In this document: piece by piece, positions 8,663 through 19,331 of the stretch
Layout: each line of letters opens with the position of its first letter
Position numbering within the stretch: the first letter of the stretch is position 1
Source: Mangrovimicrobium sp033283385
GTDB taxonomy: Bacteria > Pseudomonadota > Gammaproteobacteria > Pseudomonadales > Halieaceae
NCBI GenBank assembly: GCA_033283385.1
Contig: JAWMQQ010000005.1
Coordinates: 62,001-126,000, forward strand
Reading direction: 5' to 3'
DNA length: 64,000 nt
Program-made: the position numbers and the translations under genes
The notes under the pieces: model-generated
Databases searched by the model: none
The model's input: the letters and a program-made list of their open reading frames with translations, nothing else
What the model was told of the DNA's origin: nothing

Positions 8663-9304
8663 CTAGAAGCCGCCGTGTTCCGCCAGGTGGGCCAGTTCCT
8701 CCGCGCTGGAGTCCCGGCCCAGGATGGCATTGCGGTGCGGGAAGCGGCCGAACCGCAGGATCACGTCGCGGTGGGCGCGGGCGTAGCGGGTGAAATCCTG
8801 CACCAGCGGCGAGCCTGTCGTCGCGGCCAGTTGCTCGAACAGCTCGACGCAGGTCTCCTGGTCGCCGATCTCCTCGCTGTGCTCCAGCGGCATGTAAAGG
8901 AAGACCTGGTGGATCGCCGGCAGGCGCTGGTAGTGCCCGTGGCTCACCCACTCCCGCGCGAGAGCCCGGGCAGCGGGGTCGCCGGCGAAGGCCTGCGGGG
9001 TGCCGCGGTAGATGTTGCGGGTCATCTGGTCCAGCAGCAGTACCAGGGCGAGCAGGCCGCGGTCGGTCTCCGCCCAGCTCTCCAGCTCCCCGGCGACAGC
9101 CGCGGCGGTGAGATCGCCGAAGCGCGCGCGGCACACGGTATCGGTCTCCGGCTTGCCACCGAACCACAGTCCCGGCTGCGCCGGCGGACTCATCCCGGCG
9201 CTGTCCAGCTCGCCGAACCAGAACCGGTGGATGCTGTCGATGGCTGGTTCGCTGATAGTGATACCTCCCGCCTGGAGTTTTGTCCGGTTTAACGCTAGCA
9301 GCAT
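8663..9304 (-). CDS. DUF924 family protein
   Basis: The 213-residue cytoplasmic protein has the family landmarks IHRFWFGELDS near residue 25, LWFGGKPETD, LVLLLDQMTRNIYRGTPQAF, FLYMPLEHSE and RFGRFPHRNAILGR near the C-terminus. DUF924 proteins are TPR-like alpha-helical proteins of unknown activity. The ATG has GGGAG nine bases upstream. A second Shine-Dalgarno-like GGGAGG lies inside the frame but has no start codon after it. It shares a promoter region with the divergent parA-like gene. Confidence 0.9.
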   Translation of the reverse strand: MLLALNRTKLQAGGITISEPAIDSIHRFWFGELDSAGMSPPAQPGLWFGGKPETDTVCRARFGDLTAAAVAGELESWAETDRGLLALVLLLDQMTRNIYRGTPQAFAGDPAARALAREWVSHGHYQRLPAIHQVFLYMPLEHSEEIGDQETCVELFEQLAATTGSPLVQDFTRYARAHRDVILRFGRFPHRNAILGRDSSAEELAHLAEHGGF

Positions 9305-9400
9305 AGTGGAAAACTCCCAGGCTGCTTACATTGGCCGGCGCCATTGCGTACACTGAAATGCTCCATGGTTTGCTTTGCGGGCGGGGTGATTCAGTCAGCT

Positions 9401-10201
9401 ATGAGACGAGTGGTATTCAACCAGAAGGGCGGGGTCGGCAAGACCAGCATTACCTGCAACCTGGCGGCTATCGGCGCCGCGCAGGGCTACCGGACCCTGG
9501 TGATCGACCTGGATGTGCAGGGCAACACTACCCATTACCTGGTCGGTGAGATCGACGCCGAGGCTTTTCCCGCCGAGGCCCAGGGTGTCGCCGGCCTGTT
9601 CAAGCAGACGGTGGGTTCCAGGCGCATGCAGAAGAACCCGGACTCCTTCGTCTGGGAAACGCCCTACGAGAACCTCTACCTGATGCCCTCCAGCCCTACG
9701 CTCACCTCCATGGAGAAGGAGCTGGAGTCCCGCTACAAGATCTACAAGCTGCGCGACGCGCTGGAGAAGCTGGACGACGAGTACGATCGCATCTATATCG
9801 ACACGCCGCCGAACTTCAACTTCTACTCCAAGTCCGCCCTGATCGCCGCGGACACCGTGCTGGTGCCCTTCGACTGCGACAGCTTCGCCCGGCAGAGCCT
9901 GTATTCGCTGATGGACAATGTCGCCGAGCTGCAGGAGGACCACAACCCGGATCTCGAGGTGGAGGGCATCGTCATCAACCAGTTCAATGCGCAGGCGCGA
10001 CTGCCGGCGGAACTGGTGGCCGAACTCGAGGACGAGGGCTACCCGGTACTGCAGACCTACCTGGGCGCCTCGGTGAAAATGCGCGAGTCGCACCGCGAGC
10101 ACCGGCCGCTGGTAGACCTTGCCCCCAGCCACAAATTGACTCGCCAGTACATCGACTTGCACGCGGAGCTGGAGCGCCTTTTGTCACGCGCGGCCGCCTG
10201 A
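9401..10201 (+). CDS. ParA-family ATPase without ParB
   Basis: The product has 266 residues and the deviant Walker A motif QKGGVGKTSITCN at the N-terminus. It also has the ParA signature VIDLDVQGNTT, a Walker B-like IYIDTPPNF and the C-terminal specificity segment GIVINQF. The start is the ATG just before the conserved RRVVFNQKGG. It is an orphan: no ParB, parS or segregation genes are adjacent. Such single ParA/MinD-like proteins position cellular cargo such as chemotaxis or secretion complexes, so chromosome segregation should not be assumed. Upstream is a 95-bp intergenic region shared with the divergent DUF924 gene. Confidence 0.9.
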   Translation: MRRVVFNQKGGVGKTSITCNLAAIGAAQGYRTLVIDLDVQGNTTHYLVGEIDAEAFPAEAQGVAGLFKQTVGSRRMQKNPDSFVWETPYENLYLMPSSPTLTSMEKELESRYKIYKLRDALEKLDDEYDRIYIDTPPNFNFYSKSALIAADTVLVPFDCDSFARQSLYSLMDNVAELQEDHNPDLEVEGIVINQFNAQARLPAELVAELEDEGYPVLQTYLGASVKMRESHREHRPLVDLAPSHKLTRQYIDLHAELERLLSRAAA

Positions 10202-10296
10202 AACGCGGCGGAATATCCATATAGCCTTACGTTATTTGTATTGCCGCTATTGATTCTCTAAAGTTTCTACCCGATTACCGTTTCGAGTTTTATCAC

Positions 10297-10926
10297 GTGT
10301 TGGACCTGGACCTGAAAAGTGTCAACGAATCCCTGCGCGACGCCAGCGCCGGGGATATCGTTCGTTGGGCGCTGGACCAGGGGGTTCCGACCATCGCCAC
10401 CACCAGCATGGGCCGCAACGCTGCGGTGATGCTGCACCTGGTCAGCCAGCTGGACAAGTCGGTGCCGACCATCTGGGTGGACACCGGCTACAACCTGCGC
10501 GACACCTACCTGGTGGCCGAGCGCCTGATCCGCGACCTGGAACTGAACATCCAGATCTACACGCCGGAAATGACCAGTGAGCGGCGCAACGCCATCATGG
10601 GCGGCGTGCCCACCGTCGACGAGGTGGAGCGGCACCAGGAGTTCACCCGGCAGGTAAAGCTGGAGCCCTTCGACCGCGCGCTGGCGGACCACAAGCCCGA
10701 GATCTGGCTCACCGGTATTCGCCGCGAGGAAACCGACCACCGCCGCAACCTCGACATCGTCTCGCTGGACGGTCGCGGCATCCTCAAGGTGGCGCCGATC
10801 TTCAACTGGTCGGACGAGGACATCGAGTCTTACATGCAGCAGTTCGAACTGCCCACCTGCCGCCACTACTTCGACCCCACCAAGGCCCACGAAGGCCGCG
10901 AATGCGGGCTGCACACTGCCGCCTGA
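10297..10926 (+). CDS. cysH: Phosphoadenylyl-sulfate (PAPS) reductase
   Basis: CysH reduces PAPS to sulfite with thioredoxin in assimilatory sulfate reduction. The PP-loop-like TTSMGRNAAVMLHL, the WVDTGYN segment and the C-terminal catalytic ECGLH motif are present. The cysteine pairs that bind a 4Fe-4S cluster in APS reductases are absent, which favours PAPS over APS as substrate. It begins with GTG. The length of 209 residues is slightly shorter than the enterobacterial enzyme. The preceding 95 bp are AT-rich for this genome and probably hold the promoter. It stands apart from other cys genes. Confidence 0.93.
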   Translation: MLDLDLKSVNESLRDASAGDIVRWALDQGVPTIATTSMGRNAAVMLHLVSQLDKSVPTIWVDTGYNLRDTYLVAERLIRDLELNIQIYTPEMTSERRNAIMGGVPTVDEVERHQEFTRQVKLEPFDRALADHKPEIWLTGIRREETDHRRNLDIVSLDGRGILKVAPIFNWSDEDIESYMQQFELPTCRHYFDPTKAHEGRECGLHTAA

Positions 10927-11106
10927 GGGCGCGGGCGCAGGGCGAAAATATCTTCTCTGCAAGTGTTTGCAGCCCTCCCCAAAAGTGGAGGTTTCACCAG
11001 ATATTGCAGGCTGCGGGCAGGGCGATGTTGTAGAATCCCCTCCGGTTCCCGTCGTGAACGGCGCGGAAGATCATTACACCCTGAGAGACGAAGACAGGGG
11101 GACTCT

Positions 11107-11655
11107 ATGAAGACCACGCAACGTATCCGCGCCGCCACGGCGCTGCTTGTCGCGCTGTTGAGCCCGGCGGCACTGGCGGATTCCGTCGAATACATCAACA
11201 CCCACACCGAGCAGGCCCTGAACAACCTGCGCCAGCACACCCAGGACGCGGACGCCATCCTGAACGACGCAGCCGGCGTGCTGGTCTTCCCGGATATTTT
11301 CAAGCTGGGCTTCGGTGTCGGCGGCCAGTACGGCGAGGGCGTGCTGCTGGTCAAGGGGCAACCGGTGGCCTACTACACCACGGCCGGCAAGGAATTCGGC
11401 CTGGCTGAGGGGCACAAGACCAAGTCCGAGGTGATCGTATTCCGCACCCCGGAGGCGCTGCAGCAGTTCCAGAATACACGCGGCTGGAAGGTCGGCCAGG
11501 ACGGCAAGGTCGCCCTGGGGCGCCTCTCCCCCGATACCAGGAAGCTGCTGTTCGGCGACCAGAGCAAGGACGTCGTCGGCTTCGTTCTCTCCGAGCAGGG
11601 CCTGGTCGCGAATGTGAGCATGGACGGCTCGCGCATCACGCGCATGGCGAAGTAG
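11107..11655 (+). CDS. Exported SYLF (Ysc84-like) domain lipid-binding protein
   Basis: A signal peptide (AATALLVALLSPAALA) is followed by the SYLF domain: DADAILNDAAGVLVFPDI, the glycine-rich GFGVGGQYGEG and the strand VVGFVLSEQGLVANVS. Eukaryotic SYLF proteins bind phosphoinositides; bacterial periplasmic members have no fixed role. The product has 182 residues. The ATG follows an AGGGGG box. Its stop codon TAG lies inside the first palindromic repeat described at 11653, so the repeat overlaps the gene end. Confidence 0.9.
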   Translation: MKTTQRIRAATALLVALLSPAALADSVEYINTHTEQALNNLRQHTQDADAILNDAAGVLVFPDIFKLGFGVGGQYGEGVLLVKGQPVAYYTTAGKEFGLAEGHKTKSEVIVFRTPEALQQFQNTRGWKVGQDGKVALGRLSPDTRKLLFGDQSKDVVGFVLSEQGLVANVSMDGSRITRMAK

Positions 11656-11730
11656 GAGCGCGCTCCGCGCGCGATCCGTCCGTGTAGGAGCGCGCTCTGC
11701 GCGCGATCGCCCGTGTAACGGGCTCCTACA
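11653..11730. repeat. REP-like palindromic repeat cluster
   Basis: Two near-identical 24-base copies begin at 11653 and 11685 (TAGGAGCGCGCTCYGCGC followed by GCGATC), and an inverted CTCCTACA closes the unit at 11723-11730 opposite TGTAGGAG at 11683. The inner part is itself palindromic (GCGCGC). The layout matches REP/BIME elements known from Pseudomonas-type genomes. A related unit occurs at 30938. The first copy supplies the stop codon of the upstream gene. Confidence 0.75.
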
Positions 11731-11803
11731 GAACCGGGGCGCTGTGGTGCCCCGACCCCCATTTCGGTATCCTGCCGGGCTCGACGACCCGGAGATTCCG
11801 AAC

Positions 11804-13201
<1,398 letters not shown>

Positions 13202-13219
13202 ACAGGAGGCCGCCGGCCC

Positions 13220-13876
13220 TCACTCGCGCAGCGAGATCACCGGCCAGCCGGCCCGGTCGGCATGGGCGCGCAGGTTGTCGTCCGGGTCTACCGCGACCGG
13301 GTTGTCCACCTGTTCCAGCAGCGGCAGGTCGTTGTGCGAGTCGCTGTAGAACCAGGCGCCGGCCATTTCGGCGCCGCGCTCCTCTACCCAGGCCAGCAGG
13401 CGGGTGACCTTGCCCTCGCGATAGGTGGGGATGCCGAGGGGTTCGCCGGTGTAGCGCCCGTCGACCATTTCCGCCTCGCAGGCCAGCAGTTCCGGCACGC
13501 CCAGGGCCTCGGCTATGGGCCGGGTAATAAAGGCATTGGTGGCGGTGATGATCAGCAGCTGGTCGCCGCGGGAGCGGTGTTCGTCCAGCAGGGCGCGCCC
13601 GGCGGGCAGGATGATCGGCTCGATCTTGCTGCGCATGAAGTCGCGGTGCCAGGCATTGACGGTTTCCGGCGGGTGGCCGCGCAGCGGGCCCAGCGCGAAG
13701 CGCAGGTAGGCGTTGATATCGAGGTCGCCGGTCTGGTAGTCGGCGTAGAACTGGTCGTTCTGCGCGGCGAAGCTGCTGCTGTCCACCAGGCCGCGTTCGC
13801 AAAGGAACTCGCCCCAGAGGTGATCGCTGTCGCCGCCGAGCAGGGTGTTGTCGAGATCGAATATTGCCAGGGCCAT
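13220..13876 (-). CDS. HAD-superfamily subfamily IB phosphatase
   Basis: The catalytic FDLDNTLLGGDSD motif lies at residues 5-17. Motif II is LLIITATN, and motif IV is WFYSDSHNDLPLLE with the acidic pair. The 218-residue, SerB-like fold is typical of subfamily IB hydrolases that act on small phosphomonoesters, sometimes phosphoserine-like compounds. The ATG at 13876 is set by the family N-terminus. It is divergent from rppH, and the two genes share a ~115-bp intergenic region. Confidence 0.9.
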   Translation of the reverse strand: MALAIFDLDNTLLGGDSDHLWGEFLCERGLVDSSSFAAQNDQFYADYQTGDLDINAYLRFALGPLRGHPPETVNAWHRDFMRSKIEPIILPAGRALLDEHRSRGDQLLIITATNAFITRPIAEALGVPELLACEAEMVDGRYTGEPLGIPTYREGKVTRLLAWVEERGAEMAGAWFYSDSHNDLPLLEQVDNPVAVDPDDNLRAHADRAGWPVISLRE

Positions 13877-13992
13877 GGCGGCTACATCGCGCAAAGCGCC
13901 TGAGGATAGCGTCTGGTGGCCCCGGAGTAAATTTCTCTGGCGCTGGAAAGTGTGGAACAATAGCCCGCGCCAGCTCAACGATAGCGATAAAA

Positions 13993-14493
13993 GTGATAGA
14001 TAAGGACGGTTTCAGGCCCAATGTGGGGATTGTGCTCGCCAACGACGCGGGCCAGGTGCTCTGGGCGCGGCGGGTCGGCGGCCGGGATGCCTGGCAGTTT
14101 CCGCAGGGCGGGATCAACCGCGGCGAGAGCCCCGAAGAGGCCCTGTACCGGGAGCTGTACGAGGAAGTTGGCCTGCTGCCCGAGGCTGTCGAGGTGCTCG
14201 GGGTGACCCGCGGCTGGCTGCGCTACCGCCTGCCGCAGCGCTACATCCGCAAGGGACAGAGCCCGGAGTGCGTGGGCCAGAAGCAGAAGTGGTTCCTGCT
14301 GCGCATGCTGGCCACAGACGACGCCGTGCGCCTGGATCGCAACGAGAAGCCCGAATTCGATAACTGGCAGTGGGTGAGCTACTGGTACCCGCTGAACCAG
14401 GTGATCTCCTTCAAGCGGGAGGTCTACCGCCGCGCCATGAAGGAGCTGGCCCTGCCGCTTGGTAAACTCACCGAGACGCGGGTGCAAAGCTAA
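13993..14493 (+). CDS. rppH: RNA pyrophosphohydrolase
   Basis: RppH removes pyrophosphate from 5'-triphosphate mRNA ends and so triggers decay. The Nudix box is intact (GGINRGESPEEALYRELY followed by EEVGL), with the family lead-in DKDGFRPNVGIVLAN and the C-terminal YWYPLNQVISFKREVYR block. It has 166 residues and starts with GTG. Its TAA overlaps the ATG of ptsP (TAATG), which gives the conserved rppH-ptsP pair of gammaproteobacteria. Confidence 0.96.
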   Translation: MIDKDGFRPNVGIVLANDAGQVLWARRVGGRDAWQFPQGGINRGESPEEALYRELYEEVGLLPEAVEVLGVTRGWLRYRLPQRYIRKGQSPECVGQKQKWFLLRMLATDDAVRLDRNEKPEFDNWQWVSYWYPLNQVISFKREVYRRAMKELALPLGKLTETRVQS

Positions 14494-16769
14494 TGGCCAT
14501 GGCCATGCTGGAGACCCTCCGCCACATCGTCCAGGAGGTCAACGCCTCCTCCGGCCTCGAGCAGGCGCTGCGAATTATCGTGACGCGTGTGCGCGATGCC
14601 ATGGGCACCCAGGTGTGCAGCGTCTACCTGCGCGACCCCGGCGGTGAGCGATTCATCTTCCGCGCGACCGAGGGGCTGAACCAGGAGCAGATCGGCGTCG
14701 CCAGCCTGGCTCCCGGCGAGGGCCTGGTGGGCACGGTCGCCGAGCGCGAGGAGCCCCTGAACCTCGAGAACGCGCCCGCGCATCCCAATTTCCGCTTTTT
14801 CCCGGACATCGGCGAGGAGCCGTTCTACGCGTTCCTCGGCGTGCCCATCATCCACCAGCGCAAGGTGCTCGGTGTGCTGGTGGTACAGCAGGCGGAGCGC
14901 CGCCGGTTCGACGAGGGCGAGGAGGCCTTCCTGGTCACCATGTCCGCCCAGCTGGCGGCGGTCATCGCCCACGCCCGGGTCACCGGCGCCTTCGACGTCG
15001 ACGAGAAGACCGAGGCGGCCGCGGCGCGGGTAACCGGCGTCGCCGGCGCGCCGGGCATCGCCATCGGCAGCGCGGTGGTGGTATCGCCGGTCGCAGACCT
15101 CTACGCCGTGCCGCGCAAGATCGTCGATGACCGTCGCGCCGAGTTGCACGCCTTCCGCGAAGCCCTGGGCAAGGTGCGGGCGGATATCCAGCAGGTGGCG
15201 GACAATCTCGGCGGCGAGTTGTCCCGCGAGGACCACGCGCTGTTCGATGTCTACCTCGGCATCCTCGACGATTCCAAGCTCGGCCGCGAGGTCGTCGGCC
15301 TGATCAAGCAGGGCCAGTGGGCCCAGGGCGCCCTGGCGGAGGTGATGATCGAGCACATCCGCCACTTCGAGCGTATGGAGCACAGCTACCTGAAGGAGCG
15401 GGCGGTCGACGTCAAGGACCTCGGCACCCGCATGCTGGCCTACCTGCAGGCGGCCGATAAAGAGGTGCGGACCTTCCCCGCCCAGACCATCCTGGTGGGC
15501 GAGGAGCTGACCGCCTCGTCGCTGGGCGAGATCCCGCGGGAGCGGCTGGCGGGCCTGATCTCGGTGCGCGGCTCGGGCAACTCGCATGTCGCCATTCTCG
15601 CGCGCGCCATGGGCATCCCCACGGTGATGGGTGCGGTCGACCTGCCCTACACCAAGCTGGAGGGCAGGCAGGTGGTGGTGGACGGTTACAACGGCACCGT
15701 CCACCTGAACCCGCGGCCGGAGGTGCTGGCCCGTTTCGAGGAGGTGCTGGATTCGGACCGCGCCCTGACCCGCGACCTGGAGTCCCTGCGCGACCTGCCC
15801 TGCGAGACACTCGACGGCCACCGCCTTCCATTGTTCGTCAACACCGGCCTGATGGCCGACGTCGCCCGTTCCCTGGAACAGGGCGCCGAGGGCGTGGGGC
15901 TGTACCGCACCGAGGTGCCATTCCTGTTGCGCGAGCGCTTCCCCTCCGAGGAGGAGCAGCGGCAGATCTATCGCAACCAGCTCGAGGCCTTCGCGCCGCG
16001 CCCGGTCACCATGCGCACCCTGGATATCGGCGGCGACAAGGCGCTGCCGTATTTCCCCATCGAGGAGGACAACCCGTTCCTCGGCTGGCGCGGCATCCGC
16101 GTCACACTGGACCACCCGGAGATTTTCCTCGCCCAGGTGCGCGCCATGCTCAAGGCCAACGCCGGCCTGAACAACCTCAGCATCATGCTGCCGATGATCT
16201 GCAATATCGCGGAGGTGGAGGAGGCGCTGCACCTGATTCACCGCAGCCACCAGGAGATCCTGCAGGAGGGAGTGGAGGCCGAGCTGCCGCGCATCGGCGT
16301 GATGGTGGAGGTGCCCTCGGCGGTGTACCAGGCCAAGGCGCTGGCGCGCCGGGTCGATTTCCTCTCGGTGGGTTCCAACGACCTCACCCAGTACCTGCTG
16401 GCTGTGGACCGCAACAACGCGCGCGTGGCGGACCTCTACCACGCCATGCACCCGGCGGTGCTGCACGCCTTGCACGCGGTGGCGCAGGCGGCAAAATCCG
16501 AGGGCAAGCAGGTGAGTATCTGCGGCGAGCTGGCCGGTGAGCCCGAGGGTGCCGTGCTGCTGCTGGCCATGGGCTACGAGGTGCTGTCGATGAACGCCAC
16601 CAGCCTGCCCAAGGTGAAGAACGCGCTGCGCCACATCCAGCTGTGCGAAACCAGCGCGTTACTGGACGAAGTGCTGGGGATGGAGCGCGCCGACGAGATT
16701 CACAGCCGCGTGGTCGGCTTTCTCGCCGACCACGGCTTGCAGCGCTTCATTCACTCGCCGGTGGAGTAG
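14493..16769 (+). CDS. ptsP: PTS-Ntr enzyme I: phosphoenolpyruvate-protein phosphotransferase PtsP
   Basis: PtsP starts the nitrogen-related phosphotransferase relay by moving phosphate from PEP to NPr. A GAF domain occupies residues ~15-150 (DAMGTQVCSVYLRDPGGE). The EI N-terminal domain follows, and the phospho-histidine segment is RGSGNSHVAILARAMGIP. The PEP-binding TIM barrel contains LDIGGDKALPYF and the later GSNDLTQYLLAVDRNN. The length of 758 residues is normal. Translation is coupled to rppH. The 3' end overlaps the convergent NRDE gene by 19 bp. Confidence 0.97.
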   Translation: MAMAMLETLRHIVQEVNASSGLEQALRIIVTRVRDAMGTQVCSVYLRDPGGERFIFRATEGLNQEQIGVASLAPGEGLVGTVAEREEPLNLENAPAHPNFRFFPDIGEEPFYAFLGVPIIHQRKVLGVLVVQQAERRRFDEGEEAFLVTMSAQLAAVIAHARVTGAFDVDEKTEAAAARVTGVAGAPGIAIGSAVVVSPVADLYAVPRKIVDDRRAELHAFREALGKVRADIQQVADNLGGELSREDHALFDVYLGILDDSKLGREVVGLIKQGQWAQGALAEVMIEHIRHFERMEHSYLKERAVDVKDLGTRMLAYLQAADKEVRTFPAQTILVGEELTASSLGEIPRERLAGLISVRGSGNSHVAILARAMGIPTVMGAVDLPYTKLEGRQVVVDGYNGTVHLNPRPEVLARFEEVLDSDRALTRDLESLRDLPCETLDGHRLPLFVNTGLMADVARSLEQGAEGVGLYRTEVPFLLRERFPSEEEQRQIYRNQLEAFAPRPVTMRTLDIGGDKALPYFPIEEDNPFLGWRGIRVTLDHPEIFLAQVRAMLKANAGLNNLSIMLPMICNIAEVEEALHLIHRSHQEILQEGVEAELPRIGVMVEVPSAVYQAKALARRVDFLSVGSNDLTQYLLAVDRNNARVADLYHAMHPAVLHALHAVAQAAKSEGKQVSICGELAGEPEGAVLLLAMGYEVLSMNATSLPKVKNALRHIQLCETSALLDEVLGMERADEIHSRVVGFLADHGLQRFIHSPVE

Positions 16770-17536
16770 GCCGCCGGCTCGACCGGCAGGTGCTCCTCGA
16801 CACAGCCTGTCACCATTCCCTCCGGCCCGAAGCTGAGTTCGCGCAGCGAAACCTCGTTGTCCCGCGTCCACCACAGGCTGGTGCAGGCGCGGGTGCCGTA
16901 GGTGGGGTTGACGATGAACTGCGCGGAAAACCGCTTTTCCATCTCGCCCTCCAGTCCCTGCAGCGCCAGGGCGGCATCGCATGCCTCGCGCCGGTCGGCG
17001 ATGGTCGCGGCAAGCTCATCGTGGCCCATCGCGTGCTCCAGCGCATCGCGCAGGCCCTGCCGCGCCAGCTCCAGCTTGGGCCAGGGCGTATCCAGCAGCG
17101 CGTTGGACAGGCCGTAGATGCCGGGCTCCAGGCGCTGCGCGCCACCGCCGGCATTGCTGGCGTACCACAGTTCCTCACCATCCCCCAGCAGCAGGTTGTA
17201 TCCCGCGTACTCGGACTGCCGCGGCGCGATCGCGTCGATGTACTCGCGCGGCGATTGCCCGGCCAGCAGGAAATCGAGGGTCAGCTCCCCGCGCGAGCGC
17301 GGCGCAGGCGCCGTGCGCGCCGGGTCGCGGAAGTTGGTGATGGCGGCGAGGCGACCGCCGCGGGTCAAACCCAGCCAGGTGCCGCCGCCCTGCAGGTCGC
17401 GGCCGGCGAGCAGTTGCGGGTGCTCCGGCCAGAAGCCGGCGGCGCGTGTCGGGCGGGCGTGGTACTCGTCGCGATTGGCGACGAGTACCAGCGGGTACTG
17501 CTCGCTGCAGCGGTAGGCGAAGGCGATGAGGCACAT
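16751..17536 (-). CDS. NRDE-motif (TANGO2-like) protein
   Basis: The family motif VANRDEYHARPT lies near residue 20, after the invariant MCLIAFAY start, which fixes the ATG. Other landmarks are GTWLGLTRGGRLAAITNFRD and GIYGLSNALLDTPWPK. The product has 261 residues. TANGO2 homologues in eukaryotes bind or move haem or lipids; the bacterial function is not settled, so I name the family only. It is convergent with ptsP and divergent from lgt. Confidence 0.92.
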   Translation of the reverse strand: MCLIAFAYRCSEQYPLVLVANRDEYHARPTRAAGFWPEHPQLLAGRDLQGGGTWLGLTRGGRLAAITNFRDPARTAPAPRSRGELTLDFLLAGQSPREYIDAIAPRQSEYAGYNLLLGDGEELWYASNAGGGAQRLEPGIYGLSNALLDTPWPKLELARQGLRDALEHAMGHDELAATIADRREACDAALALQGLEGEMEKRFSAQFIVNPTYGTRACTSLWWTRDNEVSLRELSFGPEGMVTGCVEEHLPVEPAAYSTGE

Positions 17537-17633
17537 AGTGGATGCCAAGGGTACGCGGCTTGCGCGCCCGGGGAAACATTTGTGAAACCCTGTCCGCTGC
17601 ATAATAATACGCGCTCATTGCAACGGTTCCCGC

Positions 17634-18497
17634 ATGCTGCCCTACCCGCAAATCGACCCCGTCGCCGTCTCTATCGGCCCCTTTACCGTGTTATCCCACA
17701 CCCTTGGGCCGCTGCAGGTCCACTGGTACGGCCTGATGTATCTGTTCGGGATCGTGGTCGGCTGGTGGCTGGCGAAGCGCCGCTCGGCCTACCCCTGGAC
17801 GCCGGTGGCCCGCGAGCAGGTGGACGACCTGGTGTTCTACGTGGCACTGGGCGTGGTGCTGGGCGGGCGCGTCGGCTACATCCTGTTCTACGGCGGGCAT
17901 CGCCTGTTCGAGGACCCTGCCTGGGCGCTGGAAGTCTGGAAGGGCGGCATGTCCTTTCACGGCGGATTCCTCGGCGTGCTGCTCGCGATGTACCTGTATG
18001 CGCGCAGGATAGGCGCGCGCTTCTGGCAGCTGGTGGATTTCATCGCGCCGTTCGTGCCGGTCGGGCTGGGCCTGGGCCGGCTGGGCAATTTCATCAACGG
18101 CGAACTGTGGGGTCGTCCCACCGACATGCCCTGGGCCATGGTGTTTCCCGGCGACCCGCTGCAACTCGCCCGGCATCCCTCGCAGCTCTACCAGTTCGCG
18201 CTGGAAGGGGTGGTCATGTTCGCCGTGCTCTACTGGTTCTCGCGCAAGCCGCGCCCGACCTGTGCGGTGTCCGGCCTGTTCGCGCTGCTGTACGGCTGCT
18301 TCCGCTCCTTCGCCGAATTTTTCCGCGAACCCGATGCGCAGATCGGCTTTGACGCCTTCGGCTGGCTCACGCGGGGCCAGCTGTTGAGCCTGCCGATGAT
18401 CGTCGTCGGCATCGCGCTGCTGGTATACGCTTACCGCGGCAGGCGCGCGGCGCAGTCCCCGGGCGCGCGCAAGACACACGGTGTGAGCAAGACATGA
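17634..18497 (+). CDS. lgt: Prolipoprotein diacylglyceryl transferase
   Basis: Lgt is the inner-membrane enzyme that attaches diacylglycerol to the lipobox Cys of prolipoproteins. The signature GLGRLGNFINGELWGRP is present near residue 150, as are the HGGFLG loop and HPSQLYQ. About seven hydrophobic segments are visible in 287 residues. At least seven lipoprotein precursors in this window are potential substrates. It leads the lgt-thyA-folA block; its TGA overlaps the thyA ATG. Confidence 0.96.
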   Translation: MLPYPQIDPVAVSIGPFTVLSHTLGPLQVHWYGLMYLFGIVVGWWLAKRRSAYPWTPVAREQVDDLVFYVALGVVLGGRVGYILFYGGHRLFEDPAWALEVWKGGMSFHGGFLGVLLAMYLYARRIGARFWQLVDFIAPFVPVGLGLGRLGNFINGELWGRPTDMPWAMVFPGDPLQLARHPSQLYQFALEGVVMFAVLYWFSRKPRPTCAVSGLFALLYGCFRSFAEFFREPDAQIGFDAFGWLTRGQLLSLPMIVVGIALLVYAYRGRRAAQSPGARKTHGVSKT

Positions 18498-19327
18498 AGC
18501 AATACCTCGACCTGCTGCAGGACATTCTCGACCATGGCGTGCGCAAGGACGACCGCACCGGCACCGGCACGTTGTCGGTGTTCGGCCGCCAGTACCGCCA
18601 CGACCTCGCCGACGGCTTTCCGCTGCTCACCACCAAGAAGCTGCATTTTCGCGGTATCGCCAACGAGCTTATCTGGTTCCTGCGTGGCGACACCAATATC
18701 CGCTGGCTGAAGGAAAACGGCGTGTCGATCTGGGATGAGTGGGCCACGGAGGAAGGCGATCTCGGTCCGCTCTACGGCGCCCAGTGGACCGCCTGGCCCA
18801 CCCGGGACGGCGGCAGCATCAACCAGATCGACTACGTGGTGGACTGCCTGCGCAACAACCCGGACAGCCGGCGCATCCTGTTCCACGGCTGGAACGTGGA
18901 GTACCTGCCGGACGAGCGCCGCAGCCCGCAGGACAACGTGCGCGCCGGCCGCATGGCGCTGCCGCCCTGCCACCTGTTGTACCAGTTCTATGTCGCCGCG
19001 GGCCGGCTGTCGGCGCAGCTGTACATCCGTTCCAGCGACTCCTTCCTCGGCCTGCCCTACAACACCGCCAGCCTGGCCCTGTTGACGCACATGCTGGCGC
19101 AGCAGTGCGACCTGCAGCCCGGGGAGATCATCGTCACCACCGGTGATTCGCACCTCTACAGCAATCACCTGGAGCAGGTGCGCGAGCAGCTGCAGCGCGA
19201 GCCGCGGCCGCTGCCGCGCCTGGAACTGCTGCGCCGGCCGGACAGCATCTACGATTACCGTTTCGAGGATTTCGCCATTCTCGACTACGATCCGCACCCC
19301 CACATCGCCGCGCCGGTCGCGGTCTGA
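18494..19327 (+). CDS. thyA: Thymidylate synthase
   Basis: ThyA converts dUMP to dTMP using methylene-tetrahydrofolate. The active-site segment LPPCHLLYQFYV holds the nucleophilic Cys. SRRILFHGWNVEYL, RSSDSFLGLPYN and the C-terminal YDPHPHIAAPVAV are also conserved. It has 277 residues. It overlaps lgt by four bases and is followed four bases later by folA, so the two folate-linked enzymes are co-transcribed, as in many proteobacteria. Confidence 0.97.
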   Translation: MKQYLDLLQDILDHGVRKDDRTGTGTLSVFGRQYRHDLADGFPLLTTKKLHFRGIANELIWFLRGDTNIRWLKENGVSIWDEWATEEGDLGPLYGAQWTAWPTRDGGSINQIDYVVDCLRNNPDSRRILFHGWNVEYLPDERRSPQDNVRAGRMALPPCHLLYQFYVAAGRLSAQLYIRSSDSFLGLPYNTASLALLTHMLAQQCDLQPGEIIVTTGDSHLYSNHLEQVREQLQREPRPLPRLELLRRPDSIYDYRFEDFAILDYDPHPHIAAPVAV

Positions 19328-19331
19328 GCCG

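Noticed and set aside
9250..9275. GGGAGG followed by ATC inside the DUF924 gene, as if a rare ATC start were used
   Set aside because: The upstream ATG at 9304 has its own GGGAG at nine bases, so a non-canonical start is not needed.
14490..16634. A 714-codon frame antisense to ptsP
   Set aside because: The product is His/Gln/Leu-rich without domains, while the other strand holds a perfect PtsP. It is a composition artefact.
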